Source: Pseudacidovorax sp. NFM-22
Lineage (GTDB): Bacteria; Pseudomonadota; Gammaproteobacteria; Burkholderiales; Burkholderiaceae_C
Direction of reading: 5' to 3'
Length of the DNA: 64,000 bases
Assembly (NCBI RefSeq): GCF_021401245.1
Contig: NZ_JACBFY010000009.1
Location: 1 to 64,000 of the forward strand
A program made the translations under genes and the position numbers. The notes beneath the pieces are model-generated. The model was not told the DNA's origin. It was given only the letters and a program-made list of their open reading frames with translations, and did not search any database. Below are positions 36,086-46,331 of this stretch, piece by piece (the stretch's first letter is position 1; every line of letters begins with the position of its first letter).

Positions 36086-38485
36086 TCACTCATAGTTGGT
36101 GAAACGGCTCGGCGCCAGCGTGGGCTCGCGCAGCGAACGGTAGCGCGGCACGTTGGTTTGAAGCGTGCGCATCGGGCTGGTTCCGAGGCTGGTGAAGCCC
36201 ATGAACTCGATCTGGAACATGATGCGCTTGGTAGCCGTGGCCACCCCGGTGCTGACCTTCTCCAGCACGACGCGGCCGATGTAGCAGCAGCCGTCGTACT
36301 CGACGCCCATCACCGCATCCGTGACCACCTTGTCGCGCAGGCTGTAGTTGACGCGGCCGACGGCATACCAGCGCCCGCCGCCCAGCCCACCGCCGGCCTT
36401 GGGCGAGCCCTTGTCGCCCCACAGGTCGTTCAGCGGCCATTGCCAGCCCAGGTCGATGGATTCGTAGCCCGAGTTGTTGACGGAGATGCGGTCGTCCTGG
36501 TAGCGGTACGAGGCACTGAGCGAGCGGTACGGGCCGGGCGTGTAGCGCGCGGTGATGGCGCGGCGCTCCGACTTGTCGATCTGCGGGTTGTACTGGACCG
36601 CGCCTTCGACACTCCACTGTGGATTGATGTTGATCTGCGCGCCCGTCACCACGTCGGATGCCCGGTCGGTGGAGGCGGTGCCGCCCGGCAGCGTCACCAG
36701 CTGGTCGGACAGCCGCCGCCGCTGCGCGATGCCGAAACGGGCCCGTTCGAAGCCGGTGTCGGGGTCGATCAGCCGGGACGTCACGCCCAGGGTGACCGCC
36801 TTGGTGGCCGAGATGCGGTCATTGCCGGTGAATTCGTTCTCGGTGAAGAGCGACGCCAGGCTCAGGTCGCTCTTGGCGGTGTCGTAGACCGGCAGCGTGC
36901 TCTGGTCCCGATAGGGCGTGTTGACGAAGAAGGCGCGCGGCTCCAGCGTCTGCGTGTAGGCCTTGCCGAAGAGGCTGGTCTCGCGCTCGAAGGTCATGCC
37001 CGTGTCGAGGCTGAAGGTCGGCACCGTGCGGTTGGCCGAGGTCGCGCCGTTGGACAACGGGCCGTCGAAGCTGTAGCTCGTGCCCGACAGCGTGAGCTTG
37101 GGCGTGACGTAGTAGCCCGGCCGCACGAAGGGCCGCGACAGCTGCACCTGCGAGAACAGCCGGTCGGCGTTCGGCTGGCCCTGCTGGGTCGAGTTGGCGC
37201 TGAAGCGCGTCAGCTCGTTGTTGAAGCTGAAGTCGAAGCCGTTCCAGTCGTACAGCGCGTAATTGGCCGTGAGCTGGGGCAGGCGGTCGTAGGCCGGCGT
37301 GATCGGCGCCTCGGTGTAGGTGAGCGTCTGCCACTTCTGGGCGAACAGGCGGCCGCTCCAGTCGCCCTTGCTCCAGTTGACCGTGCCGTCGGCCGACAGC
37401 TGACGCGAGGTCAGCGTGGGCGTGCGGGTGAAGTCGCGCCAGTAGTCGTCGTCGCTGACCCGGTCCACCGACAGATTGGCACTGAGCGTGTCCATGCCGA
37501 GGGTGCCGGCATCGAAGTTCTGCCGGTGGCGCAGCCACAGGCCCCAGCGGTCGCGGTTGCGCAACTGGTCGTCGGGCATGAGGTCGAAGCGCACCTCGCC
37601 GCTGTAGTCCTTCTCGAGGTAACGGAATTCGTTGGCGATGTTGATGCCCCGCTTGCTCATCACCGAGGGCGTGAAGGTGGCGTCGCGGTTGGGCGCAATG
37701 TTCCAGTAGTAGGGCAGCGTCAACTCCAGGCCGTTGACGCTGTCCATGCCGATGACCGGCGGCAGGATGCCGCTCTTGCGCTGGTCGTCCAGCGGGAAGC
37801 TCACACTGGGCAGGGCCGGCGAACTCATGCCCATGAAGTGCAGTTGCACGTTCTCGGCGACGCCGACGCCCTCGGCGCTGTCGGTGCGGAGGTTCTCGGC
37901 GCTGAGGAACCAGGCCGGCTTCCAGCCCGGCTGGTCGTCCTCGCGGCGGCAGGTGGTGTAGGTGGCCCGGCGCGCGATCGTGCGGTCGGAATCGACGAAA
38001 TCGACGCGGTCCGCCGTGCCATGGGCGCCATTGGTCAGCAGCTGGTAGCGAACGCTGTCGAAGAAGCCCTCGAAGGTCTCCAGCTTGAGCTGCAGCCGCG
38101 GCCCCTCGTAGATGTTGCCGGCCTGGTTGACGCGCACCTCCCCCTCGGCGGTGGCCAGATCCTGCGGCTGGTCGTAGTTGAGACGGTCGGCGCGGATGAC
38201 CGTGTCACCGCGGCGCAGGGAGGCGTTGCCCTCCACGGTGGTCTCCAGGTCGGGACGGCCGGAGATGCGATCGCCCTGGACGATGCTGGGACGCTGGCTG
38301 CGCTCCGTCGGAAGGATGTTCTCGGTGAGCTGGGGGCTGCGGCGCAGCACCAGCGGCGGCTCGTCGGGCAAGGCGGGCGCGGACTGCGCCCAGGCGCCCT
38401 GGACGGCCGCGAGCGCCAGCGTCAGCAGCGCAAGGGGCAGCGGCGGCAGGCGTCGGTGCCCGGGGGCGCGGCTCTGGTCTGGCAT
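36086..38485 (-). CDS. lptD: LPS-assembly protein LptD
   Basis: LptD is the outer-membrane beta-barrel that, with LptE, inserts lipopolysaccharide in the outer leaflet. The ATG at 38485 gives 799 residues with a signal peptide (hydrophobic core LPLALLTLALAAVQG, cut near AWAQ). The N-terminal OstA domain is about 55-190 (VEGNASLRRGDTVIRADRL). The barrel starts near SVSFPLDDQRKSGILPP. Only three cysteines remain in the mature protein: Cys179 and the adjacent pair at 733-734. E. coli LptD has a further N-terminal cysteine (C31). The gene leads the lptD-surA-rsmA operon and is divergent from amgK. Confidence 0.95.
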   Translation of the reverse strand: MPDQSRAPGHRRLPPLPLALLTLALAAVQGAWAQSAPALPDEPPLVLRRSPQLTENILPTERSQRPSIVQGDRISGRPDLETTVEGNASLRRGDTVIRADRLNYDQPQDLATAEGEVRVNQAGNIYEGPRLQLKLETFEGFFDSVRYQLLTNGAHGTADRVDFVDSDRTIARRATYTTCRREDDQPGWKPAWFLSAENLRTDSAEGVGVAENVQLHFMGMSSPALPSVSFPLDDQRKSGILPPVIGMDSVNGLELTLPYYWNIAPNRDATFTPSVMSKRGINIANEFRYLEKDYSGEVRFDLMPDDQLRNRDRWGLWLRHRQNFDAGTLGMDTLSANLSVDRVSDDDYWRDFTRTPTLTSRQLSADGTVNWSKGDWSGRLFAQKWQTLTYTEAPITPAYDRLPQLTANYALYDWNGFDFSFNNELTRFSANSTQQGQPNADRLFSQVQLSRPFVRPGYYVTPKLTLSGTSYSFDGPLSNGATSANRTVPTFSLDTGMTFERETSLFGKAYTQTLEPRAFFVNTPYRDQSTLPVYDTAKSDLSLASLFTENEFTGNDRISATKAVTLGVTSRLIDPDTGFERARFGIAQRRRLSDQLVTLPGGTASTDRASDVVTGAQININPQWSVEGAVQYNPQIDKSERRAITARYTPGPYRSLSASYRYQDDRISVNNSGYESIDLGWQWPLNDLWGDKGSPKAGGGLGGGRWYAVGRVNYSLRDKVVTDAVMGVEYDGCCYIGRVVLEKVSTGVATATKRIMFQIEFMGFTSLGTSPMRTLQTNVPRYRSLREPTLAPSRFTNYE

Positions 38486-38584
38486 GGATGCGTGTGGCAA
38501 GCGTCTCGGCGCTGGAGGCGGCCGGTCCTGCGCCCGGCACGCGCCCATCTGGGAGAGGGCGGATTTGTAGAATGTTGATTATCC

Positions 38585-39667
38585 ATGACCGCTTCAGCGC
38601 CCCCTTCCGGCCCGGCTTCCATCGCCTGGGCCGATGCGTCCCGGGGCCGGGTGTTCGAGGCCTGGCTGGCCCGCATCGCGCCGGCCCACGCCCTGCAACC
38701 CGCCACCCTGCGCCCTGCTTCCGCCGACGCCAGCTTCCGCCGCTATTTCCGCATCGACGGCGCGGCCCCCGGCCTCTCCCGCATCGTGATGGATGCGCCC
38801 CCCGCCCAGGAGGATGCCCGCCCCTTCGTGCGGGTCGCCGCGCTGATGCGCGAGGCCGGCGTGCGGGTGCCGCAGATCCTGGACTGGGACGAGCCCAACG
38901 GCTTCCTGCTGCTGGACGACCTGGGCACGCACACCCTGCTGGACGTGATCGACCGCGAGCAGCCAGCGGCCAACCTGCCCCGCTACCAGCAGGCGGTGGA
39001 CGCGCTGGTGCGCTGGCAGCAGGCCTCCCGCCCCGGCGTGCTGCCTGCCTATGACGAAGCGCTGCTGCGCCGCGAGCTCGCCCTCTTCCCCGACTGGTAT
39101 CTGGGGCGCCACCGGGGCGTGACGCTCGACGCGGCGCAGACGGCCACGCTGCAGCAGGCCTATGACCTGATCGTGCGCACCAACCTGGCCTCGCCTGCGG
39201 TGTATGTGCACCGGGACTTCATGCCCCGCAACCTGATGGTCGGCGACGATCCCGGCGTGCTGGGCGTGCTCGACTTCCAGGACGCGGTGCATGGCCCCAT
39301 CACCTACGACATCGCCAGCCTGATGCGCGACGCCTTCCTGAGCTGGGACGAGGAATTCGTGATCGACGTGACGGTGCGCTACTGGCAGGCCGCGCGCAAG
39401 GCCGGGTTGCCGGTGGGCGACGATTTCGGCGAGTTCTACCGTGCCGTCGAATGGATGGGCCTGCAGCGCCACCTGAAGGTCGCAGGCATCTTCGCCCGCC
39501 TCACCCTGCGCGACGGCAAGCCCAAGTACCTGGCCGATGCGCCCCGCTTCATCGGCTACATCCGGACCACCGCCGGCCGCTATCGCGAGCTGACGCCGCT
39601 GCTGCGGCTCATCGACCGGATCGAGGGAACGGAAGCGCCGACGGGCTTCATGTACGGGCGGCCCTGA
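38585..39667 (+). CDS. amgK: N-acetylmuramate/N-acetylglucosamine kinase (AmgK-like phosphotransferase)
   Basis: AmgK phosphorylates the anomeric position of MurNAc or GlcNAc in a cell-wall recycling route that bypasses de novo UDP-MurNAc synthesis. The 360-residue frame belongs to the aminoglycoside phosphotransferase fold. The catalytic loop is HRDFMPRN (His209 to Asn216, with Asp211), followed by the metal-binding DFQDA at 230-234. DASFRRYF near residue 48 is the conserved nucleotide-loop text. The divergent position next to lptD is the same as in Pseudomonas and Burkholderiales, where amgK is followed by murU. Here murU does not follow; a NUDIX gene lies convergent instead. A TAGAAT box at 38568-38573 is close to the start. 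Confidence 0.85.
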   Translation: MTASAPPSGPASIAWADASRGRVFEAWLARIAPAHALQPATLRPASADASFRRYFRIDGAAPGLSRIVMDAPPAQEDARPFVRVAALMREAGVRVPQILDWDEPNGFLLLDDLGTHTLLDVIDREQPAANLPRYQQAVDALVRWQQASRPGVLPAYDEALLRRELALFPDWYLGRHRGVTLDAAQTATLQQAYDLIVRTNLASPAVYVHRDFMPRNLMVGDDPGVLGVLDFQDAVHGPITYDIASLMRDAFLSWDEEFVIDVTVRYWQAARKAGLPVGDDFGEFYRAVEWMGLQRHLKVAGIFARLTLRDGKPKYLADAPRFIGYIRTTAGRYRELTPLLRLIDRIEGTEAPTGFMYGRP

Positions 39668-39721
39668 GACCGGCAAGCCTTGCCGCGGCGTGAGCGGCCG
39701 CGCCCCGGACAACCAGGGTCC

Positions 39722-40216
39722 TCAGGCCGGCCCCGGCATGTGCACCGAGCGGTCGGTGTGGATCAGGTCCAGCGGATGCCGCTGGCCTGCCAGGTAGTCC
39801 TCCACGCACTGCAGCAGCAGCGGGCTGCGGTGGCGCTCGACACTGGCACGGATCTCCTCCGGCGTCATCCAGAGCGTGCGCACGATGCCCTCGTCCAGCG
39901 CCCGCCCCGGATCGAGCGCGCCCACTTCCCCGGCAAAGGCGAAGCGCAGATAGGTGATGTCGGTGTCGCCCTCATCACCGGGCGAGCGGCGCTCGAAGCG
40001 GGCCATGTAGATGCCCACGATGGACGTGGGCGTGAAGACATGGGCCGTTTCCTCCAGGGCCTCGCGGGCGCAGCCTTCGGCGGGCGTCTCGCCGGCTTCG
40101 AGGTGGCCGGCCGGGGTGTTCAGGCGCAGGCCCCGGTCCGTGTGCTCTTCCACCAGCAGGAAGCGGCCTTCCTTCTCGATGACCGCCGCCACGGTCACAT
40201 TGGGTCTCCAGCGCAT
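39722..40216 (-). CDS. NUDIX hydrolase (NudJ-like)
   Basis: NUDIX enzymes hydrolyse nucleoside diphosphates linked to another group. The 164-residue frame starts at the ATG at 40216, eight bases after GGAG. The NUDIX box reads GHLEAGETPAEGCAREALEETAHVF, matching G-x5-E-x7-REU-x-EE except that the last glycine is alanine. Surrounding text (FLLVEEHTDRGLRLNTPAGH, FEFAGEV-like strands) resembles E. coli NudJ, a phosphatase for HMP-PP and thiamine PP. The exact substrate is unknown. It is convergent to amgK, 54 bases away. The 212 bases upstream hold a 12-base palindrome CTGCCGCGGCAG at 40362-40373. Confidence 0.87.
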   Translation of the reverse strand: MRWRPNVTVAAVIEKEGRFLLVEEHTDRGLRLNTPAGHLEAGETPAEGCAREALEETAHVFTPTSIVGIYMARFERRSPGDEGDTDITYLRFAFAGEVGALDPGRALDEGIVRTLWMTPEEIRASVERHRSPLLLQCVEDYLAGQRHPLDLIHTDRSVHMPGPA

Positions 40217-40428
40217 GAAAGGATCTCCGGACAGGTTGCATGCCCGACGGGCGAGGTGTTGCGTCGCTCGCCCCGCCGGGCAGTGCCGCGGACGCCCGCA
40301 GGAAGGGCAGCACGGCGGGGAAAAGCCGCGCACTTTAGCGCGCCTGCCATCGCATGCGCGTCTGCCGCGGCAGGAGGTTCGCGCCGGACAACGGGCGGCC
40401 GACCTCGCAAGGCAGGGAAGCCAGCCCG

Positions 40429-41154
40429 TCAGCCGAACGCGCGGAGCGAGGACGGGGGCAGCTCCGAAGGGTCCACGGATTCGAGGCGGTAACCCATGCC
40501 GTAGGTGGCGGTCAGCATGAATCCATGTTCGGGGCGCAGCGCGAGCTTGCTGCGGACGCGGGAGATGTGGGTGTCCAGCGAGCGGGAACCGTCCTCGCGG
40601 GCACTGCCCCAGATGGTGGCACGCAGGTAGTCCCGGCTCAACAGCCGTCCCAGGTTCTGAAACAACAGCAGGGCGAGTTCGTACTCGCGGTTCTTGAGCT
40701 CGACGGGCTGGCCGTCCATCAGCAGTTGGCGGGCGGCGGGCAGGAAGCGGTAGCGTCCATAGTCCTGAGGCTGGTCGCCGCCGACCGAGAAACGTGCCCG
40801 CCGCATCAGCGCTTCGGCACGGGCCTGGAGTTCGGCGACGCGCAGGGGCTTGCTGATGAAGCCGTCGGCGCCGGCCCCCAGCGCCTCGACCAGGTCCGCC
40901 TCGTCGCACCGGTGCGTGAGCAGGATCACCGGCACCGAGGTGCCGAAGCTTTCCCGCACGAGCCGCAGGAGGGCGCCGATGTCGAGGTTGGGCAGATCCC
41001 AGTCGAGGACGAGCAGATCGAACTCCTTGGCACGCAGGCCGGGCTGCAGATCGGCACTGCGGTCGAAGCAGTGGCACTCGTGGCCTGCTTCGGTCAGCGC
41101 CGCGCTGATCAGCGCCTGTTGATCCAGTTCGTCGTCCAGCACCGCAATGCGCAT
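40429..41154 (-). CDS. OmpR-family response regulator (orphan)
   Basis: This is a two-component response regulator with a receiver domain (1-120) and a winged-helix DNA-binding domain (about 140-230). The 241-residue start MRIAVLDDELDQQ at 41154 is natural, with AGAGGGA directly upstream. Asp7/Asp8, phospho-acceptor Asp51, Thr80 and Lys102 complete the receiver site. The effector domain has LKNREYELALLLFQNLGRLL and RSLDTHISRVRSKL, followed by TATYGMGYRL. No histidine kinase gene is adjacent, so the partner must lie elsewhere. It is divergent from pntAA, 246 bases away. Such regulators are common in Burkholderiales; the target is unknown. Confidence 0.9.
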   Translation of the reverse strand: MRIAVLDDELDQQALISAALTEAGHECHCFDRSADLQPGLRAKEFDLLVLDWDLPNLDIGALLRLVRESFGTSVPVILLTHRCDEADLVEALGAGADGFISKPLRVAELQARAEALMRRARFSVGGDQPQDYGRYRFLPAARQLLMDGQPVELKNREYELALLLFQNLGRLLSRDYLRATIWGSAREDGSRSLDTHISRVRSKLALRPEHGFMLTATYGMGYRLESVDPSELPPSSLRAFG

Positions 41155-41400
41155 TCCCTCTCTCCCATTCGCCTCGGGTCTGTCGAGCATCATGTCTTCG
41201 CCCAGGCGGCGCGGCATGCTACCCATCCGGGGCACCCCGCGTGAAGGAAGTTCCGCACGGAAATCGTCTCCCGCCCTCGGCATGGCGGTCGGTGGCACGG
41301 CGACGGCTTGTCGCCCAGGCGCGCCGGAGCCCGTCAAGTTACTGTAAGCTTTGGCGCAGTTGGGGCGGCCGAGCCGCTGTGGTGACGAGGAGATTCCAAG

Positions 41401-42546
<1,146 letters not shown>

Positions 42547-42565
42547 TTGAGAAGGAACGCGCACC

Positions 42566-42895
42566 ATGGACATCGTCAACCCGACCCTCATCAACCTCAC
42601 CATCTTCGTGCTGGCCATCTATGTCGGCTACCACGTGGTGTGGACCGTCACGCCCGCGCTGCACACGCCGCTGATGGCCGTGACCAACGCCATCTCGGCC
42701 ATCGTCATCGTCGGCGCCATGCTGGCGGCGGCCCTCACCACCACGCCGCTGGGCAAGGTGATGGGCGTGGCAGCCGTGGCGCTGGCCGCGGTCAACGTCT
42801 TCGGCGGCTTCCTGGTCACGCGCCGGATGCTGGAGATGTTCAAGAAGAAGGAGCGCAAGGCGCCCGCTTCCTCCACCGGCACCGAGGGGAAATGA
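42566..42895 (+). CDS. pntAB: NAD(P) transhydrogenase subunit alpha part 2 (PntAB)
   Basis: PntAB is the small membrane part (domain II alpha) of the split transhydrogenase. The 109-residue frame has three membrane helices: LINLTIFVLAIYVGYHVV, TNAISAIVIVGAMLAAAL and GVAAVALAAVNVFGGFLV. The last is followed by RRMLEMFKKKERKA, a typical basic end. The start at 42566 is preceded by AAGGA. It is followed by pntB after four bases, so the three genes form one operon. Confidence 0.95.
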   Translation: MDIVNPTLINLTIFVLAIYVGYHVVWTVTPALHTPLMAVTNAISAIVIVGAMLAAALTTTPLGKVMGVAAVALAAVNVFGGFLVTRRMLEMFKKKERKAPASSTGTEGK

Positions 42896-42899
42896 CACC

Positions 42900-44384
42900 A
42901 TGTCGATGAACCTCGTCACGCTGCTCTACCTGGTGGCCAGCGTCTGCTTCATCCAGGCGCTCAAGGGCCTGTCGCACCCGACCACCTCGATCCGCGGCAA
43001 CGTCTTCGGCATGGTGGGCATGACCATCGCCGTACTGACCACGGCGGCACTGATCGTGCGCCTGGCCGGCTCGCCGCTGGGGCTGGGCTGGGTGCTGGTG
43101 GGCCTGGTGATCGGCGGCGGCGCCGGCGCCTTCATGGCCCAGCGGGTGGAGATGACCAAGATGCCCGAACTGGTCGCCTTCATGCACAGCATGATCGGCC
43201 TGGCCGCGGTGTTCATCGCCGTGGCGGCGGTGGTGGAGCCCTGGGCCTTCGGCATCGTGCCGCCGCCGGCCACGGGCACGGTCACCTACACCACCCAGGC
43301 CGGCATCGTGATCACCCAGGGTGTTGCGCGCCAGCCGATTCCCTACGGCAACCGGCTGGAGCTCTTCCTCGGCGCGGCCATCGGCGCCATCACCTTCAGC
43401 GGCTCGGTGATCGCCTTCGGCAAGCTGTCGGGCAAGTACAAGTTCCGCCTGTTCCAGGGCGCGCCGGTGCAGTTCAAGGGCCAGCATGCGGTGAACCTGG
43501 TGCTCGGCCTGGCGACCATCGGCCTGGGCCTGGTGTACATGGCCACCGAAAGCTGGAGCGCCTTCCTGCTCATGCTGGCCCTGGCCTTCGTGATGGGCGT
43601 GCTGATCATCATCCCCATCGGCGGCGCCGACATGCCGGTGGTGGTGTCGATGCTCAACAGCTACTCGGGCTGGGCGGCGGCGGGCATCGGCTTCTCGCTC
43701 AACAACAGCATGCTGATCATTGCCGGCTCGCTGGTGGGCAGTTCGGGCGCGATCCTGAGCTACATCATGTGCAAGGCGATGAACCGGTCCTTCTTCAGCG
43801 TGATCCTGGGCGGCTTCGGCGGCGAGGCCACCGCGGCCACGGCCGGCAGCGCGGTGCAGCGCCCGGTCAAGAGCGGCAGCGCCGACGACGCCGCCTTCGT
43901 GCTGGGCAATGCCGAGACGGTGATCATCGTGCCCGGCTACGGCCTGGCCGTGGCGCGCGCCCAGCATGCCGTCAAGGAACTGGCGCAGAAGCTCACCGAC
44001 AAGGGCGTCACCGTCAAGTACGCCATCCACCCGGTGGCCGGCCGCATGCCCGGCCACATGAACGTGCTGCTGGCCGAGGCCGAGGTGCCGTACGACCAGG
44101 TCTTCGAGATGGAAGACATCAACAGCGAGTTCGGCCAGGCCGACGTGGCCATCATCCTGGGTGCCAACGACGTGGTGAACCCGGCCGCGCACACCAAGGG
44201 CAGCCCGATCTACGGCATGCCGATCCTGGAGGCCTACAAGGCCAAGACGGTGATCGTGAACAAGCGCTCGATGGCAGCCGGCTATGCGGGCCTGGACAAC
44301 GAGCTCTTCTACATGGACAAGACCATGATGGTCTTCGGCGACGCCAAGAAGGTGGTCGAGGACATGATGAAGGCGGTGGAATAA
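42900..44384 (+). CDS. pntB: NAD(P) transhydrogenase subunit beta
   Basis: PntB carries the remaining membrane helices of domain II and the cytoplasmic NADP(H)-binding domain III. The 494-residue frame has about nine helices in residues 1-270, including GGADMPVVVSMLNSYSGWAA, which holds residues of the proton path. Domain III starts near residue 300. It contains IIVPGYGLAVARAQHAVK and HPVAGRMPGHMNVLLAEA for NADP binding, then NDVVNPAA. The start is four bases after pntAB. With pntAA and pntAB it makes a complete enzyme. Confidence 0.96.
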   Translation: MSMNLVTLLYLVASVCFIQALKGLSHPTTSIRGNVFGMVGMTIAVLTTAALIVRLAGSPLGLGWVLVGLVIGGGAGAFMAQRVEMTKMPELVAFMHSMIGLAAVFIAVAAVVEPWAFGIVPPPATGTVTYTTQAGIVITQGVARQPIPYGNRLELFLGAAIGAITFSGSVIAFGKLSGKYKFRLFQGAPVQFKGQHAVNLVLGLATIGLGLVYMATESWSAFLLMLALAFVMGVLIIIPIGGADMPVVVSMLNSYSGWAAAGIGFSLNNSMLIIAGSLVGSSGAILSYIMCKAMNRSFFSVILGGFGGEATAATAGSAVQRPVKSGSADDAAFVLGNAETVIIVPGYGLAVARAQHAVKELAQKLTDKGVTVKYAIHPVAGRMPGHMNVLLAEAEVPYDQVFEMEDINSEFGQADVAIILGANDVVNPAAHTKGSPIYGMPILEAYKAKTVIVNKRSMAAGYAGLDNELFYMDKTMMVFGDAKKVVEDMMKAVE

Positions 44385-44504
44385 GGCCCTGCCTCGCCCC
44401 GAGCGGCGGCCTCACCGCCACCGCCGCTTTGCTACGATTTCAAGAGCCTCGGCCGCCACCGCAGCAGCGGCCGCTTTTCATTCCGGACACTGGAGACTTC
44501 GCAC

Positions 44505-46184
44505 ATGACCGACCGCCCCTGGCTCAGCAGCTATCCGCCGGGCGTGCCTGCCGACATCGACCCCGCGCAGTACGCCTCGCTGGTGGCGCTGATGGACGAG
44601 AGCTTCAGCCGCTATGCGGACCGCCCGGCCTACAGCTTCATGGGCAAGCTGGTGAGCTATGGCGAGGTGGACCGCGCCAGCCAGGCCTTCGCCGGCTACC
44701 TGCAGGGACTGGGCCTGGCCAAGGGCGACCGCGTGGCGGTGATGATGCCCAACTGCCCGCAGTACCCCATCGCCGTGGCGGCCATCCTGCGCGCGGGCCT
44801 GATCCTGGTGAACGTGAATCCGCTGTACACGGCGCGCGAACTGGAGCACCAGCTCAAGGACAGCGGCGCCAAGGCCATCGTCATCATGGAGAACTTCGCG
44901 AATACGCTGCAGAAGTGCATCGCGAATTCGATGGTCAAGCATGTGGTGCTGGCTTCCATGGGCGACCGGCTGGGCCTGCTCAAGGGCGCCATCGTCAACT
45001 ACGTGGTGCGCAACGTGAAGAAGCTGGTGCCGGCCTTCAGCCTGCCGGGCGCCGTGCGCTTCAATGACGCGCTGTCGCAGGGCCGCCGCCGCGGCCTGCA
45101 GGCGCCGGCCATCGGTGGCGACGACGTGGCGGTGCTGCAGTACACCGGCGGCACGACCGGCGTGAGCAAGGGCGCGGTGCTCCTGCACCGCAACGTGATC
45201 GCCAACGTGCTGCAGTCCGAGGCCTGGAACAGCCCGGTGATGCAGCGCGTGCCCCAGGGCGAGCAGCCCACCACCGTGTGCGCGCTGCCGCTGTATCACA
45301 TCTTCGCCTTCACGGTCGGCATGATGCTGTCGATGCGCACAGGCGGGTTGCTGATCCTCATCCCCAATCCGCGCGACCTGGCAGCCACGCTCAAGGATCT
45401 TTCCAAACACCGCATCCACAGCTTCCCGGCCGTCAACACGCTCTTCAACGGCCTGGCCAACCACCCGGACTTCAACACCGTCGACTGGAGCCATCTCAAG
45501 ATCTCGGTGGGCGGCGGCATGGCGGTGCAAAGTGCCGTCGCCAAGCTATGGCTCGACAAGACCGGCTGTCCGATCTGCGAGGGCTACGGCCTGTCCGAGA
45601 CCTCGCCCTCGGCCACCTGCAACCCGACCACCAGCCAGGAATACAGCGGCACCATCGGTGTGCCGCTGCCCAGCACCGAGATCACACTGCTGGACGACGC
45701 CGGCCAGCCGGTGCCGCTCGGCCAGGTGGGCGAGATCGCGCTTCGCGGCCCGCAGGTGATGGCGGGCTACTGGCAGCGCCCCGACGAGACGGCCAAGGTC
45801 ATGACCGCGGACGGCTGGTTCAAGACCGGCGACCTGGGCGTGATGGACGAGCGCGGCTACACCAAGATCGTGGACCGCAAGAAGGACATGGTGCTGGTCA
45901 GCGGCTTCAACGTGTACCCCAACGAGGTCGAGGACGTGGTGGCCACCCTCCCCGGCGTGCTCGAGTGCGCGGTGGTCGGCGTGCTCGACGACAAGACCGG
46001 CGAGGCCGTCAAGCTGGTGATCGTCAAGAAGGACCCGGCGCTCACCGAGGAGCAGGTGCGCAGCTTCTGCCACGACAACCTGACCGGCTACAAGCGGCCC
46101 AAGATCATCGAGTTCCGCACCGACCTGCCCAAGACGCCCGTGGGCAAGATCCTGCGGCGCGAACTGCGCGACGCGCGCAAGTAG
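44505..46184 (+). CDS. fadD: Long-chain fatty acid-CoA ligase
   Basis: This acyl-CoA synthetase activates a fatty acid via an acyl-adenylate, feeding beta-oxidation or lipid synthesis. The 559-residue frame has the AMP-binding motif YTGGTTGVSKGAVLLH and the gate motif EGYGLSETSP. It also has the DGWFKTGDLGVMDERGY hinge region and the C-terminal lysine in TPVGKILRRELRD. The N-terminus and internal text such as NVNPLYTARELEHQLKDSGA closely resemble FadD of proteobacteria. ATG at 44505 follows GGAGA. It stands alone; the gene downstream is a molybdoenzyme subunit. The symbol follows similarity only; the chain length is not determined. Confidence 0.88.
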   Translation: MTDRPWLSSYPPGVPADIDPAQYASLVALMDESFSRYADRPAYSFMGKLVSYGEVDRASQAFAGYLQGLGLAKGDRVAVMMPNCPQYPIAVAAILRAGLILVNVNPLYTARELEHQLKDSGAKAIVIMENFANTLQKCIANSMVKHVVLASMGDRLGLLKGAIVNYVVRNVKKLVPAFSLPGAVRFNDALSQGRRRGLQAPAIGGDDVAVLQYTGGTTGVSKGAVLLHRNVIANVLQSEAWNSPVMQRVPQGEQPTTVCALPLYHIFAFTVGMMLSMRTGGLLILIPNPRDLAATLKDLSKHRIHSFPAVNTLFNGLANHPDFNTVDWSHLKISVGGGMAVQSAVAKLWLDKTGCPICEGYGLSETSPSATCNPTTSQEYSGTIGVPLPSTEITLLDDAGQPVPLGQVGEIALRGPQVMAGYWQRPDETAKVMTADGWFKTGDLGVMDERGYTKIVDRKKDMVLVSGFNVYPNEVEDVVATLPGVLECAVVGVLDDKTGEAVKLVIVKKDPALTEEQVRSFCHDNLTGYKRPKIIEFRTDLPKTPVGKILRRELRDARK

Positions 46185-46331
46185 GCCGAGACCCCTGAAA
46201 AGGGCGGCGCGGCGCCGGCCTGGCGTCCGTGCTGCCCGGCCGCCCGTTGGACGGTGCTGCGAGCAGGCTCGCTGCCAAACGGGTACAAGGGCGGCGGTAC
46301 GTGCAAGACCATTTCCTCCACGGAGATCCCC

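Noticed and set aside
34184-38578. A 1464-codon open frame antisense to rsmA, surA and lptD
   Set aside because: Three well-conserved genes lie on the minus strand here; the plus-strand translation has no family features.
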